From an uncultured Cohaesibacter sp. (GTDB lineage: Bacteria > Pseudomonadota > Alphaproteobacteria > Rhizobiales > Cohaesibacteraceae), in the NCBI RefSeq assembly GCF_963677725.1, contig NZ_OY782507.1:4090501-4154500 (forward strand): a DNA stretch of 64,000 nt. Direction: 5' to 3'. Below are positions 53,724-62,463 of the stretch, piece after piece (position 1 is the first letter of the stretch; each line of letters begins with the position of its first letter). Under the pieces are notes generated by a model. The model saw only the letters and a list, made by a program, of their open reading frames with translations. It ran no database searches and was not told the DNA's origin. A program made the translations under genes and the position numbers.

Positions 53724-55223
53724 ATGATCAGTGGACTTAATAGCTATTCCTCGACCATGCTGATGACGGCACTCAGCCGCAATTCCCAACAGATGGAAGA
53801 TCTGACGGTCCAACTCAGCACGGGCAAAAAAGCACAGACCTATGGCGGGCTTGGTGGGCAATCCTCCAAGGCGCTCGATCTTCGCTCGGAAATCTCGACC
53901 TATAAGGGCTATCAGTCGTCCATTTCGCAAGCCAAGCTGCAAATCTCGATGATGAACACCGCCCTTTCTCGCATCGTCAAAATTGGCTCGGAGGTGAGTG
54001 GATCTGCGACTTCGACGGAATATAACATCACAGACCAAGGTCAGTCGGCTGGTCAGTTGACGACAACGGCTTTCGTCAAGGAAGCATTGGGGCTGCTTGA
54101 TACCGAGGTTGACGGCGACTTTGTTTTTTCCGGAACCGCGTCGCAAACCGAACCAACGCGCAATTATGATCAGATCATCAATGGATTTAACGGCGAAGAT
54201 GGTTTGATTACCGTTACCGATGAGCGCATGCGGGCGGATGCCGGGGCGGATGGCCGCGGGCGACTGACGCTATCCTCAACCGGTGGGACGGTCAGCCTGG
54301 CGGAACAGGCAACCGACTTTGGCTACAAGCTCGACACGGTGACCAGCACATTGAGCAATGCGACCGTTACCGGGCCTACTGGTTCACCGCCTTCCATTGA
54401 TGTGGCTTTCTCGGCTGCGCCTGAGCCGAACGAGGTTCTGTCCTTCACCTTTACCCTGCCGGATGGCTCCAGTGAGGTCATCCAGCTGAAGGCGGGTGAT
54501 GGTGCGGCTGATCCTGAGGAAGGTGTGTTCGCGATTGGAACGACACCGGCAGACACGGCAGCGTCCCTTGAAAGCGTGCTGGCCTATCAGATCGAGAATA
54601 ATGTCAAGGATGAAGGGGAAGCTGCGTCGCGCATTCAGGCGGCGATGGATTTCTATGATACCTCGAATGGCGGTGAGCCCAAACGCGTTGTCGGAACGCC
54701 GGAGACGGCGACGACCCTTGATACGGCCACCAATGCTGGCAAGCCAACACTCAATTGGTATGTCGGGGACAATGCGACAGGCAGTGCGCGTGACACAGCC
54801 ACGGCACGCGTAGATAGCCATCTCGATGTCAGCTATGGCGCGCGGGCTAACGAGAAGAGCATTGTGCGTCAGCTGGCCTATATGACCGCCTTCACCCTGC
54901 CGACCTATGATCAGGATAGCAGCGTCGATCAGGATCGCTACACGGCTCTGGCTGATGCAGTGTCGGCTGGATTGTCGAGCGTCAATCAGGGGGATGTGGT
55001 CAAATCCCTACAGACCGAACTTGGGGTGGCTTCCAAAATGATGACCGATGCCAATGCTCGGCACACGACGAGCCTGAGCATGTTGGAAACGGCTTCGGAT
55101 GGCATTGAGGGGATCGATGATGAGGAAGTGGCTGCCAAGATCATGGTGATGCAAACACGCATTGAAGCCTCTTACTCAGCGACCTCCATGCTATATAACC
55201 TTTCGCTAACCAAGTTTATGTAA
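53724..55223 (+). CDS. flgL: Flagellar hook-associated protein FlgL
   Basis: A 499-residue flagellin-like protein that forms the second junction ring. The N-terminal helix NSYSSTMLMTALSRNSQQMEDL continues as VQLSTGKKAQTYGGLGGQSSK. The C-terminal helix MVMQTRIEASYSATSMLYNLSLTKFM matches FlgL rather than flagellin. Usual length is 300-360, so a central region of extra beta-rich sequence (about residues 210-330) appears inserted. It starts 17 bases after flgK. A terminator follows within 62 bases. Confidence 0.9.
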   Translation: MISGLNSYSSTMLMTALSRNSQQMEDLTVQLSTGKKAQTYGGLGGQSSKALDLRSEISTYKGYQSSISQAKLQISMMNTALSRIVKIGSEVSGSATSTEYNITDQGQSAGQLTTTAFVKEALGLLDTEVDGDFVFSGTASQTEPTRNYDQIINGFNGEDGLITVTDERMRADAGADGRGRLTLSSTGGTVSLAEQATDFGYKLDTVTSTLSNATVTGPTGSPPSIDVAFSAAPEPNEVLSFTFTLPDGSSEVIQLKAGDGAADPEEGVFAIGTTPADTAASLESVLAYQIENNVKDEGEAASRIQAAMDFYDTSNGGEPKRVVGTPETATTLDTATNAGKPTLNWYVGDNATGSARDTATARVDSHLDVSYGARANEKSIVRQLAYMTAFTLPTYDQDSSVDQDRYTALADAVSAGLSSVNQGDVVKSLQTELGVASKMMTDANARHTTSLSMLETASDGIEGIDDEEVAAKIMVMQTRIEASYSATSMLYNLSLTKFM

Positions 55224-55282
55224 TTTTGTTACTTAGACGTACTTTTGCGTTGTTGCAACGTTTGGCAGGCAAATGAAAGAGG

Positions 55283-55305
55283 GAGGTGGCGCAAGCCGCC
55301 TTTTT
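55283..55305 (+). terminator. Terminator of the flgE-flgK-flgL operon
   Basis: GGTGGC (55285-55290) pairs with GCCGCC (55295-55300) (one T-G pair) around a GCAA tetraloop, then TTTTT. It is about 62 bases after the flgL stop. Confidence 0.8.
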
Positions 55306-55363
55306 CTATGTCTGCCTTCCTGAACGCTGCCGGACGGGCGGCCCGGATCGTTCTGCACAAACG

Positions 55364-55397
55364 AAAAATGCGCCAACCGGTCGGGTGGCGCATTCGG
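55364..55397 (-). terminator. Terminator of the flbT-flaF operon
   Basis: AATGCGCCA (55367-55375) pairs with TGGCGCATT (55386-55394). Read on the minus strand the stem is followed by a T-run (the A-run at 55364-55368), placing it just after the flaF stop. An opposite T-run at 55399 onwards could also let it stop plus-strand read-through. Confidence 0.72.
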
Positions 55398-55440
55398 AAT
55401 TTTTTTGTTGGTATATGATCTTTGACTTGCTGCCAGCCGG

Positions 55441-55809
55441 TTAGGCGTTGGCGCGCAGTCCTTCAGCGATGTTGCGGTTGATATTGATCAGACTATCGAC
55501 CGTCTTGTTTGCCGGGTCCGCCATCACTTCCAATGTATGATTGAACGTGAAAAGCCCCAAATTCACCAGATTCTGCCGCAAATCCTTGGGCATTTCGTGG
55601 TTTTCATCAAGCAATTCGCCAACGAACAACGTCCATACATGGCGGTTGAAGGTCAGGGCGTGATCAAGCTCTTCCCGTGTGGATTCGTCTGATTTGGTTC
55701 GCTGCAGGTTGGCAGCCGCCTTGATCAGCAGGGCTGCTTCGCGTTCGCGCGGTTCACCCCCGTGATAACCCGCTTCCTGGTAGGCTCTCGCTGCGGATTG
55801 GTTGTACAT
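55441..55809 (-). CDS. flaF: Flagellar biosynthesis regulator FlaF
   Basis: A 122-residue FlaF-family protein that activates flagellin synthesis and export in Alphaproteobacteria. It begins MYNQSAARAYQEAGYHGG, where the Tyr/Ala-rich start and EPREREAALLIKAAANLQ match the family. The late LINLGLFTFNHTLEVM-like helix and NIAEGLRAN end are also typical. The start at 55809 overlaps flbT by 56 bases, a long overlap for this pair. FlaF and FlbT act on flagellin expression in opposite ways in Caulobacter: FlbT represses translation while FlaF promotes assembly. Confidence 0.9.
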   Translation of the reverse strand: MYNQSAARAYQEAGYHGGEPREREAALLIKAAANLQRTKSDESTREELDHALTFNRHVWTLFVGELLDENHEMPKDLRQNLVNLGLFTFNHTLEVMADPANKTVDSLININRNIAEGLRANA

Positions 55810-56185
55810 CTCGGAGCAACTCCTCTTCGTACTTTATAAGCGCCTTCGTTTCCTTCAAAGCAGGATAGAGTGAATTGGTTAATATTTTCCTATTTATAGC
55901 GTCTATAATAGTTAATGCGCTGGGAGCGGCCTGTAAAAATTCGTTCACCAAAGTAAAATAGGTTTCTTTGTGCTGCTCCAGATTTTGACCCAGATACATC
56001 AGCTGAACACACAAATAGATGCGCCGTGCGGGGCTGTTGGCGGTTTCGCTGGTCAGGATGTCCTTTTCCCTCAGGATTGGCGCTTCTCCATCCACGAACA
56101 ATCTGGCGCGACTTTCACCATTGGTGATAACGCTGTTGCCGATGATGATTTTTTCACCGGGACGCAACTCGATCTTGAGAGGCAT
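55754..56185 (-). CDS. flbT: Flagellar biosynthesis repressor FlbT
   Basis: A 143-residue protein that binds flagellin mRNA leaders and regulates its translation or stability in Alphaproteobacteria. It begins MPLKIELRPGEKIIIGNSVITNGESRARLFVD, the clear family signature, continues with PILREKDILTSETANSPARRIYLCVQLMYLG and a helical C-terminal half. The start has a perfect AGGAG site. Two flagellin genes upstream on the same strand share a 5' leader motif that may be its target. It overlaps flaF by 56 bases, suggesting tight coupling. Confidence 0.93.
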   Translation of the reverse strand: MPLKIELRPGEKIIIGNSVITNGESRARLFVDGEAPILREKDILTSETANSPARRIYLCVQLMYLGQNLEQHKETYFTLVNEFLQAAPSALTIIDAINRKILTNSLYPALKETKALIKYEEELLRDVQPIRSESLPGSGLSRG

Positions 56186-56303
56186 GGGAACTCCTGTTTT
56201 CTGCAAGTCTTCGTGTTGAGCCTTGCCACTTCTTCCTAGAGGAGTTGGGGGCGCTTGGAAAGATCAAAAGACGTGCAAATGGGGGATCGTTTCTTGGAAG
56301 AAA

Positions 56304-56330
56304 CAAAAAAGGCGGGGAAATCCCCGCCTT
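56304..56330 (-). terminator. Terminator of the downstream flagellin gene
   Basis: GGCGGGG (56311-56317) pairs with CCCCGCC (56322-56328); on the minus strand it is followed by a T-run from the A-run at 56305-56310. It lies just after the flagellin stop at 56356. Confidence 0.8.
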
Positions 56331-56355
56331 CCTGATTGCCTTACGAAAGAGCCGA

Positions 56356-57777
56356 TTAGGCCCGGAGGAACCGGGTAACGGCCTGGTCTGCCTGGGAAGC
56401 CAGAGACAGAGCAGTGGTGGACAGGATCTGGCGGGTTTGCAGCGCCAGCATGTTCGCACCTTCTTCGTTGGAATCTGCAAGAACCAGAGCATCGGCACCG
56501 GTTTGCAGGGTATTGATGCTTTCCTTGGTGTAATCCTTACGGATCTGCACGGTGGAAAGGTTGGAACCGAAGGTCGAAGCCTGTTTGCGCAGAGACGTCA
56601 GGGCATCGGCCAGGGAATCCAGTTTCAGGTTTGCTTCATCCGTGCTCAAAGAAGTCGCAGCGCTGATGCTCAGACCATCGGAGGTCAAATCAGCAGACTT
56701 GATTTCAAGCTCGGATTTCTTTTCGTCACGATGTTCGTTGAACGATACGGTCAGGTCATTGCCTTCGCCATTGATCAGGTTGATGCCGTTGAAGCTGGAG
56801 TCAGCTGCAAGCGAGTCGATCTGGTCAAGAATATCGTTGAACTGGGTGACGAGTTCAGAGTTGTCAGCATCCGACGTAGAAGCAACGTTGGTAACGGTGA
56901 AGGTATCTGCATCACCTGAGGTTGCACCAGCGGTGAATTCAAAGTCGGTACCACCTGCGTCACCAACCGTACCGGTGGAGCCATCAGCCAGTTCACCAAG
57001 CTTGTCAGTGGATGCGCCAAAGCCGAGAGCTGCTGCCAGAGAGGTACCGGTGGTGCCTGCCTGCGTGGTAGCGGTTTCGGTATCGGTGTTGACCAGCTGC
57101 AGTTCCAATTCGGAGTTGCCGTTGGCTTTCAGGTCAAGACGGCCGTCATCGGTGATCGATGCGGTTGCAACGCCGGAAGCGTTGATGTCGTCAACCAGAT
57201 TGCTGATGGTGTAGTCGTCAGTGCTGGTGGACGCAGACCCGTCACCGTCCAGATAGCTTTTGCCAGTTGCAGTAAAATGAGCATTCAGATCGAAGGTCTG
57301 AGTAACACCATTTTCCGATGTGGAGGTGATCGTCAGGTTCGAGCTGGTACCGGTGGTGAAGCCCAGCTTGGTAAGGGTCTGGTTTTCAGCACGGGCCTTG
57401 GTGGAGGCACCTGAAGACCCTGCGGTGTTGATGCCAGCATCGGACTGGATGTGGGTGCCAGCAGAGTCACTATTTGCAGACTGTGCCTGACGAATAGTGG
57501 ACTGTGCACTTTCAACCAGTTTGGTGATGGCCTTGATGCCGTTGTCGGCTGCTTCCAGAGTTTTGATCGAGTTACCAATGCCGTCGAGAAGGTTGCTCAA
57601 ATCGGCTGCACGGCTGCTCAAGCCCTGGGACGTAAAGTAGTTGGTTGGATTGTCCAACGCTGAGTTGACTTTTTTACCAGTTGCCAGACGGTTCTGCGTT
57701 GTGGACATCAAGTCCGCAGTATTCTGGAGTGACAACAAGTTCTGGCGCACGCCAGCAGAGAGAGTGATATCCGACAT
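56356..57777 (-). CDS. Flagellin
   Basis: A 473-residue filament subunit. The N-terminal D0/D1 region MSDITLSAGVRQNLLSLQNTA to STTQNRLATGKKVNSALDNP and the C-terminal ILSTTALSLASQADQAVTRFLRA are standard alphaproteobacterial flagellin ends. The central D2/D3 region is Thr/Ser/Asp-rich. It is almost a copy of the next flagellin gene, with the same domain order. The AAAGG site is 7 bases before ATG 57777. A leader motif shared with the other flagellin (57784-57801) may be the FlbT target. Position between flbT-flaF and the second flagellin fits a flagellin locus. Confidence 0.95.
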   Translation of the reverse strand: MSDITLSAGVRQNLLSLQNTADLMSTTQNRLATGKKVNSALDNPTNYFTSQGLSSRAADLSNLLDGIGNSIKTLEAADNGIKAITKLVESAQSTIRQAQSANSDSAGTHIQSDAGINTAGSSGASTKARAENQTLTKLGFTTGTSSNLTITSTSENGVTQTFDLNAHFTATGKSYLDGDGSASTSTDDYTISNLVDDINASGVATASITDDGRLDLKANGNSELELQLVNTDTETATTQAGTTGTSLAAALGFGASTDKLGELADGSTGTVGDAGGTDFEFTAGATSGDADTFTVTNVASTSDADNSELVTQFNDILDQIDSLAADSSFNGINLINGEGNDLTVSFNEHRDEKKSELEIKSADLTSDGLSISAATSLSTDEANLKLDSLADALTSLRKQASTFGSNLSTVQIRKDYTKESINTLQTGADALVLADSNEEGANMLALQTRQILSTTALSLASQADQAVTRFLRA

Positions 57778-57783
57778 TGTATT

Positions 57784-57801
57784 ACCTTTCTGGGTACTCG
57801 A
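57784..57801 (-). promoter_or_regulatory. Shared flagellin 5' leader motif (copy 1)
   Basis: On the minus strand the leader reads TCGAGTA...CCAGAAAGGT just before the start codon. The same two blocks occur in the leader of the second flagellin (59408-59430). The block includes the ribosome binding site, so a protein such as FlbT binding there would block translation. Confidence 0.45.
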
Positions 57802-57920
57802 ATACTGATTTGACCTTTTTCTAAGGCTTAGTCGGATGATCGCTATGAAAGGCTAATTTAACGTTAATAGTGGGTGCATGAACACCGTTAAGGACAATGG
57901 TGAACAGATTGTTAATGAAC

Positions 57921-57949
57921 AAAAAAACGGCGGGAATGTCCCGCCGTTT
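57921..57949 (-). terminator. Terminator of the upstream flagellin gene
   Basis: AAACGGCGGGA (57925-57935) pairs with TCCCGCCGTTT (57939-57949) around a 3-base loop; on the minus strand a T-run follows (from the A-run at 57921-57927). It separates the two flagellin messages. Confidence 0.85.
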
Positions 57950-57975
57950 CGATTTCTTCAAATTTTTTCTTGCTG

Positions 57976-59397
57976 TTAGGCGCGCAAGAAGCGCAGCACA
58001 GCCTGGTCTGCCTGAGATGCCAGAGACAGGGAGGTTGTGGACAGGGTCTGGCGGGTTTGCAGCGCCAGCATGTTCGCACCTTCTTCGTTGGAGTCTGCGA
58101 GAACCAGAGAGTCAGCACCGGTCTGCAAGGTATTGATGCTCTCTTTCGTGAATTCCTCACGAATGGTCACCGTGTTCAGTTTCGAACCGAAGGTCGAAGA
58201 CTGGGCACGCAAGGTGGAGAGGGCTTCAGAGAGGCTGTCCAGCTTGGTGTTGGCTTCATCGGAACTCAGAGAGGTCGCGCTACCGATGCTCAGGCCTGAT
58301 GCGGTGAGGTCAGCAGATTTGATCGTCAGTTCGGACTTCTTGCTGTCACGATGTTCGTTGAAAGCAACGGTCAAGTCACTGCCTTCGCCATTGATCAGGT
58401 TCACACCGTTATAGCTGGCATCCGATGCCAATTCATTGATCTGATCGAGAATGTCGTTGAACTGGGAGACCAGTTCGGCATTGTCCGCATCAGACGAAGA
58501 GGCCACGTTGGTAACCGTGAAGGTATCAGCGTCGCCAGACGTTGCACCTGCGGTGAATTCAACATCAGTACCACCTGCATCGCCAACCGTACCGGTGGAG
58601 CCATCGGCCAGTTCACCGAGTTCATCAGCAGATGACCCAAAGCCCAGGGCAGATGCCAGAGACGTACCGGTGGTGCCGGCCTGCGTGGTTGCAGTTTCGG
58701 TATCGGTATTGACCAACTGCAGTTCCAGTTCGGAGTTGCCGTTGGCTTTCAGGTCCAGACGACCGTCATCAGTGATCGAAGCGGTTGCAACGCCTGATGC
58801 GTTGATGTCGTCAACAAGATCGCTGACAGTGTAGTCATCAGTGCTGGTGGATGCAGAGCCATCGCCATCAAGCAGAGTTTCGCCGGTTGCTGTAAAGTGC
58901 GCATTCAGGTCGAACGTCTTGGTCACGCCATTTTCAGATGTGGATTTGATGGTGAGGTTCGAGCTGGTACCTGCGGTGAAGCCCAGTTTGGTAAGGGTCT
59001 GGTTTTCAGCACGGGCCTTGGTGGTGTCGCCACTGGAACCTGCCGTGTTGATGTTGGCTCCGGACTGAATGTGGGTACCGCTTGAATCGCTGTTGGCCTG
59101 CTGGGCCTGACGAACGGTCGACTGCGCACTTTCAACCAGCTTGGTGATGGCTTTGATGCCATTGTCAGCTGCTTCGAGCGTTTTGGTTGCGTTGCCGATA
59201 CCGTCAAGAAGGTTGCCCAGCTCGTTTGCCCGCGTGCCGAGACCTTGAGAAGTAAAGTAGCTGTTTGGATTGTCCAACGCGGAGTTGACTTTCAAACCCG
59301 TGGAAAGCCGGTTTGCCGTGTTAGACATCAAGTCTGCAGTATTCTGCAAAGAAAGCAAGTTCGAGCGAACGCCTGCTGAGAGAGTAATTCCTGACAT
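57976..59397 (-). CDS. Flagellin
   Basis: A 473-residue flagellin, highly similar throughout to the gene at 56356-57777, including long identical stretches in the variable centre (for example TATTQAGTTGTSLA). Ends are the conserved MSGITLSAGVRSNLLSLQN and STTSLSLASQADQAVLRFLRA. The start at 59397 is preferred by comparison with the paralogue; an ATG 9 bases upstream is nearer the AAAGG site. Two flagellins of the same class probably co-assemble in the filament. Confidence 0.94.
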   Translation of the reverse strand: MSGITLSAGVRSNLLSLQNTADLMSNTANRLSTGLKVNSALDNPNSYFTSQGLGTRANELGNLLDGIGNATKTLEAADNGIKAITKLVESAQSTVRQAQQANSDSSGTHIQSGANINTAGSSGDTTKARAENQTLTKLGFTAGTSSNLTIKSTSENGVTKTFDLNAHFTATGETLLDGDGSASTSTDDYTVSDLVDDINASGVATASITDDGRLDLKANGNSELELQLVNTDTETATTQAGTTGTSLASALGFGSSADELGELADGSTGTVGDAGGTDVEFTAGATSGDADTFTVTNVASSSDADNAELVSQFNDILDQINELASDASYNGVNLINGEGSDLTVAFNEHRDSKKSELTIKSADLTASGLSIGSATSLSSDEANTKLDSLSEALSTLRAQSSTFGSKLNTVTIREEFTKESINTLQTGADSLVLADSNEEGANMLALQTRQTLSTTSLSLASQADQAVLRFLRA

Positions 59398-59823
59398 AAT
59401 CCCCATAACCTTTCTGGTTTTTCTACTCGAGACCGTCCTTGGTCGTGAGGAGAGAATGTCGGAAAAGCGAAAATCATTAGTAAAATTATATGGTTAACAG
59501 ATGTCAGCGTTAATTATGGGTTCCCATTATTGGTTAATTTAAGAACAATGGGATATATACCTGTTGAGGAGGACAATTTCGGTTTCTTTGCTATGTTGAT
59601 GCAAGCGATTGAAATTGTTTCCTTTATGCTCTTTGTGGAATTTCTGGGTGTCCAAAATGTTGGTTAATAACGGCATGTTTTCAGCAGTTTACAACTCACA
59701 AGTAGAGCTATGGATATCAACGTCATGATTACTTGCGATGCTTGCAATCGCTGCTTTGTCGCCAGTTTGGCGGGAATTATTGTCTAAACGTAAATAATAT
59801 GTGGGCGTTCAGAACCATAAACT
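59398..59823. other. Intergenic region upstream of the second flagellin
   Basis: About 425 bases. The flagellin side holds the second copy of the leader motif (59408-59430). Several GTTAA/TTAAC elements occur near 59490-59550, but none has the TTAA-N7-TTAA spacing. No sigma-28 promoter was convincing and no gene was recognised. Confidence 0.4.
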
Positions 59824-60219
59824 TTAAATGTTGCGGTCGAAATTTGGTTCTTCGTCTTCTTGATGCGGGGCCGGGGCAGACGTGTAGGCACGTAAATTCA
59901 TCAGACCGTCTGCCGATTGCTGCGGAATGCTGGTCTGTTCCACCGACATGGTCAATTGAGAGAGATCTTCCCCAGAGAGAAGATTGGCACCACGCCGTCG
60001 GCGACGGGGTTCTCTGCCCAGCGGATCATGATCAGGCTGATCCTCCTGATCGGCGTGTTCATAGGCCGCATTGCCATGCATGAAGCTGACGCTCGCATCG
60101 GGTTCGGTGGACTCGACCGCTTCATCTTCTGTCAGGGCGCCTGAACGCGATGCTTTCTTTGCCGCCGATTTTCCTTGGACTGAAGCTGGCGGCTGCATTT
60201 TCTGGACCGATAAATCCAT
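59824..60219 (-). CDS. Hypothetical protein near flagellin genes
   Basis: A hydrophilic 131-residue protein with no recognised family. It begins MDLSVQKMQPPASVQ, is rich in Ala, Ser, Glu and Asp, and carries a basic patch REPRRRRRGANLLSGEDLSQL near residue 75 and a disordered Gln/Pro/Glu-rich end. It has no signal peptide or membrane helix. The start at 60219 has a GAGG site; an ATG 12 bases upstream also exists. Position, between flagellins and a TPR-glycosyltransferase on the same strand, suggests a flagellar or flagellin-modification role. It could be a chaperone-like or regulatory small protein, but nothing proves this. Confidence 0.55.
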   Translation of the reverse strand: MDLSVQKMQPPASVQGKSAAKKASRSGALTEDEAVESTEPDASVSFMHGNAAYEHADQEDQPDHDPLGREPRRRRRGANLLSGEDLSQLTMSVEQTSIPQQSADGLMNLRAYTSAPAPHQEDEEPNFDRNI

Positions 60220-60416
60220 GTGAAGCCTCAAGTGTACAAGGTAAAACTTGAGGTCAATGATATCTGAAATTTAAGGGCTTGTCATTTCTGACAATCGAAA
60301 AAACCCGAATTTAGCTAATTCCGTTTTAATAAATGGCGATGCGGAAAGAAAGCTTTGCTCAATGAATGGATGGGTCGTGAATCGAAGTGACCTTCGAATC
60401 ACCTCTCATTCTTGGA

Positions 60417-62333
60417 TCAGTGTTTCTTATTGTCCCGCAACCATTGTTTGAGTTCGTCAAGATACTCCAGAGCATCGCTGCCCCACGGAATTTCGATTGA
60501 CTTCTGATCATCGAACCACGGCACATAGGGTTGGCCGAGATTGTCCTGATAGTGGCAAGGGGAATAACGCAGACATTTGATTCCCACCGAACCGGCAATA
60601 TCGGAGCTGGTAGAGCCGGGGCCAACAAACAGATCCATGCAACTGTTGAAGGCAGCAGTGCCAAGCATGTCGTCCATCAGATCAAGGCCGGGGGCGTGAT
60701 AGAGCGGCACATTGTGTTTTTCCCTGAAGGCCACAATCTCCGCTTCCTTGGCCGTATATTGGAAATTGTAGAATTCGAAGCCGGGCATCCGCAGAATATC
60801 CAACAGCTCTTCCAGTTCCAGATAGCCATAGGCTTCGGGATCGCCAAAGGTCTTGCTCGACCATGCAAGTCCCACCTTTGTGGTGTTCGGGTTGGAAAGA
60901 ATGTCGAGGGAGCGGAAAGGCTCGATGACCTTGGCTGGAAGGGTAAGTATCTTGTCCTTGCCTTCGAAATCGCTGATCTCAGGGCGGAGCACCTCAATCA
61001 GTGAGCCAAGAGAGATCTGATAGTCGAAATCTTCCTCGATCTCCGGGAATTCATTCTTGCGGCTCTGTTTGGTGCCAAATGCGTTGCTGACAATGCGTAG
61101 GGCGGGCAGCTTGGCGGGCAGGGCCCGAACATCGATTTTGGGAAACAGTGCCTTCAGGAATGGCATGCATTTGTCCTGTACCGCGACAATCACATTTTCA
61201 TGTGGCGTGATTTCCTTGAGCATGCTGGCGGTTTTGAAAATGTCGCCGACGCCCTGATCGGACCAGATATAGAGCCGCTTGTCTTCAAGGATTTCGCCGC
61301 GCCAAAGGGGGCTTTTTAAATTGAACTTGGTGCAGACATCAGCCACTTCGAAGCGGTAGGGATTGCATTTGTGGGCCTGGGGCAAATTCCCAAGCTTCCA
61401 ATAGGACAGACAGTTCAGCCAATGGGGGTAGGTGGCTTGGGGGTTGAGCTCAAGGGCCTTGTTGCTTGTTTCGATCGCTTCGTGAAACCGGCCCAGGCGA
61501 TAAAAGATATGGGCTTTGGCGGTGACGAATTTGTCATTTTGTGGCGCCAGCTCAACCGAGCGGCAGATATGCTCCAATGCCTTGTCAAAGCGGCCAAGCT
61601 GGGCATAGGCATAGGTGACCGTGCGGTTGCATATGGGGTCATTGGCAATACGCTCCCCCTGCGCCAGAGCATAATCGACAATCTCCTGATTGGCTTCCTT
61701 GGTGCGTTTGTGTTCCAGCCACTGATAATGGGCGATCGGATCGAAGGGATCGAGGGGCAGACAACGCTCAAAGCACAGCATGGCCGCATCCTCAATGCCG
61801 GCCTTGAGCAGAATTTCACCCGTCAGGCGCAGCAAGGGTTCATGCTCGGAGAACAGCTCGATGGCCTTGGTGGAGATGGCGATGGCGTCGTCGTAAAAAT
61901 CGACCTTGAGTTTCGTTTCACCCGTTTGCTTTGCGGCATCGCCGTCCAGATAAGACTTGTAATTTTCCGAGGCTGCCTGAAATAGGGTATTGCTCAAGCG
62001 ATACCAAAGGTCCGGATTGGACGCTTCAAGGCTGACAGCCTTTTGATAATGATCGATGGCCTCGGCATATTTGTCGATCCGCAAGGCAAGGTCGCCGGTT
62101 GCCGATTGCAGGACTATATTGTCCGGCTGCTTGTCTGCGGCCTCAATGAGATATTTCAGAGCCTGTTCGGGCTTGTCCTGCGCCAGCAAGGCCTTGGACA
62201 GGGTGAGGCGGATATCCACATAACCCATCTTCTCCTTGAGCAATTTACGGCAGATCGTTTCCGCACGGTCGGGCTTTCCCGCTGCGAGATACTTATTTGC
62301 CTTCTTGATGCGGTCGGCGGTCTGAGCTTGCAT
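60417..62333 (-). CDS. TPR-repeat glycosyltransferase-like protein
   Basis: A 638-residue protein. Residues about 1-330 are TPR repeats (for example KANKYLAAGKPDRAETICR, SVSLEASNPDLWYRLSNTLFQ-like units and HICRSVELAPQNDKFVTAKA), and residues about 340-638 form a GT9/GT41-like domain with VGDIFKTASMLKEI, VGLAWSSKTFGDPEAYGYLE and a late MDLFVGPGSTSSDIAGSVGIKCL. TPR-linked glycosyltransferases modify flagellins or other surface proteins in several bacteria. Its place just upstream of the flagellin locus makes flagellin glycosylation the best guess. The ATG at 62333 is chosen because a longer frame would extend into the next gene region. Confidence 0.72.
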   Translation of the reverse strand: MQAQTADRIKKANKYLAAGKPDRAETICRKLLKEKMGYVDIRLTLSKALLAQDKPEQALKYLIEAADKQPDNIVLQSATGDLALRIDKYAEAIDHYQKAVSLEASNPDLWYRLSNTLFQAASENYKSYLDGDAAKQTGETKLKVDFYDDAIAISTKAIELFSEHEPLLRLTGEILLKAGIEDAAMLCFERCLPLDPFDPIAHYQWLEHKRTKEANQEIVDYALAQGERIANDPICNRTVTYAYAQLGRFDKALEHICRSVELAPQNDKFVTAKAHIFYRLGRFHEAIETSNKALELNPQATYPHWLNCLSYWKLGNLPQAHKCNPYRFEVADVCTKFNLKSPLWRGEILEDKRLYIWSDQGVGDIFKTASMLKEITPHENVIVAVQDKCMPFLKALFPKIDVRALPAKLPALRIVSNAFGTKQSRKNEFPEIEEDFDYQISLGSLIEVLRPEISDFEGKDKILTLPAKVIEPFRSLDILSNPNTTKVGLAWSSKTFGDPEAYGYLELEELLDILRMPGFEFYNFQYTAKEAEIVAFREKHNVPLYHAPGLDLMDDMLGTAAFNSCMDLFVGPGSTSSDIAGSVGIKCLRYSPCHYQDNLGQPYVPWFDDQKSIEIPWGSDALEYLDELKQWLRDNKKH

Positions 62334-62463
62334 GGGGACTCTGCCTTCAGTTTCGGTTTGCTGGAAACCGCCGGACCGGTCACGGATCGGCGGGCAAATC
62401 AGTTCGGTCGTTAGTTTAGGGCAAAAGGGGCGGTCTTCACAATTCGTCGCCAGTGAAATTGCC

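Noticed and set aside
57802..57975. CtrA sites or a sigma-28 promoter for the flagellins (several TTAA elements and CCGACTAA-like sequence).
   Set aside because: No pair has the required spacing: TTAA elements are 2, 12 or 20 bases apart, and the -10-like block has no -35 at the right distance.
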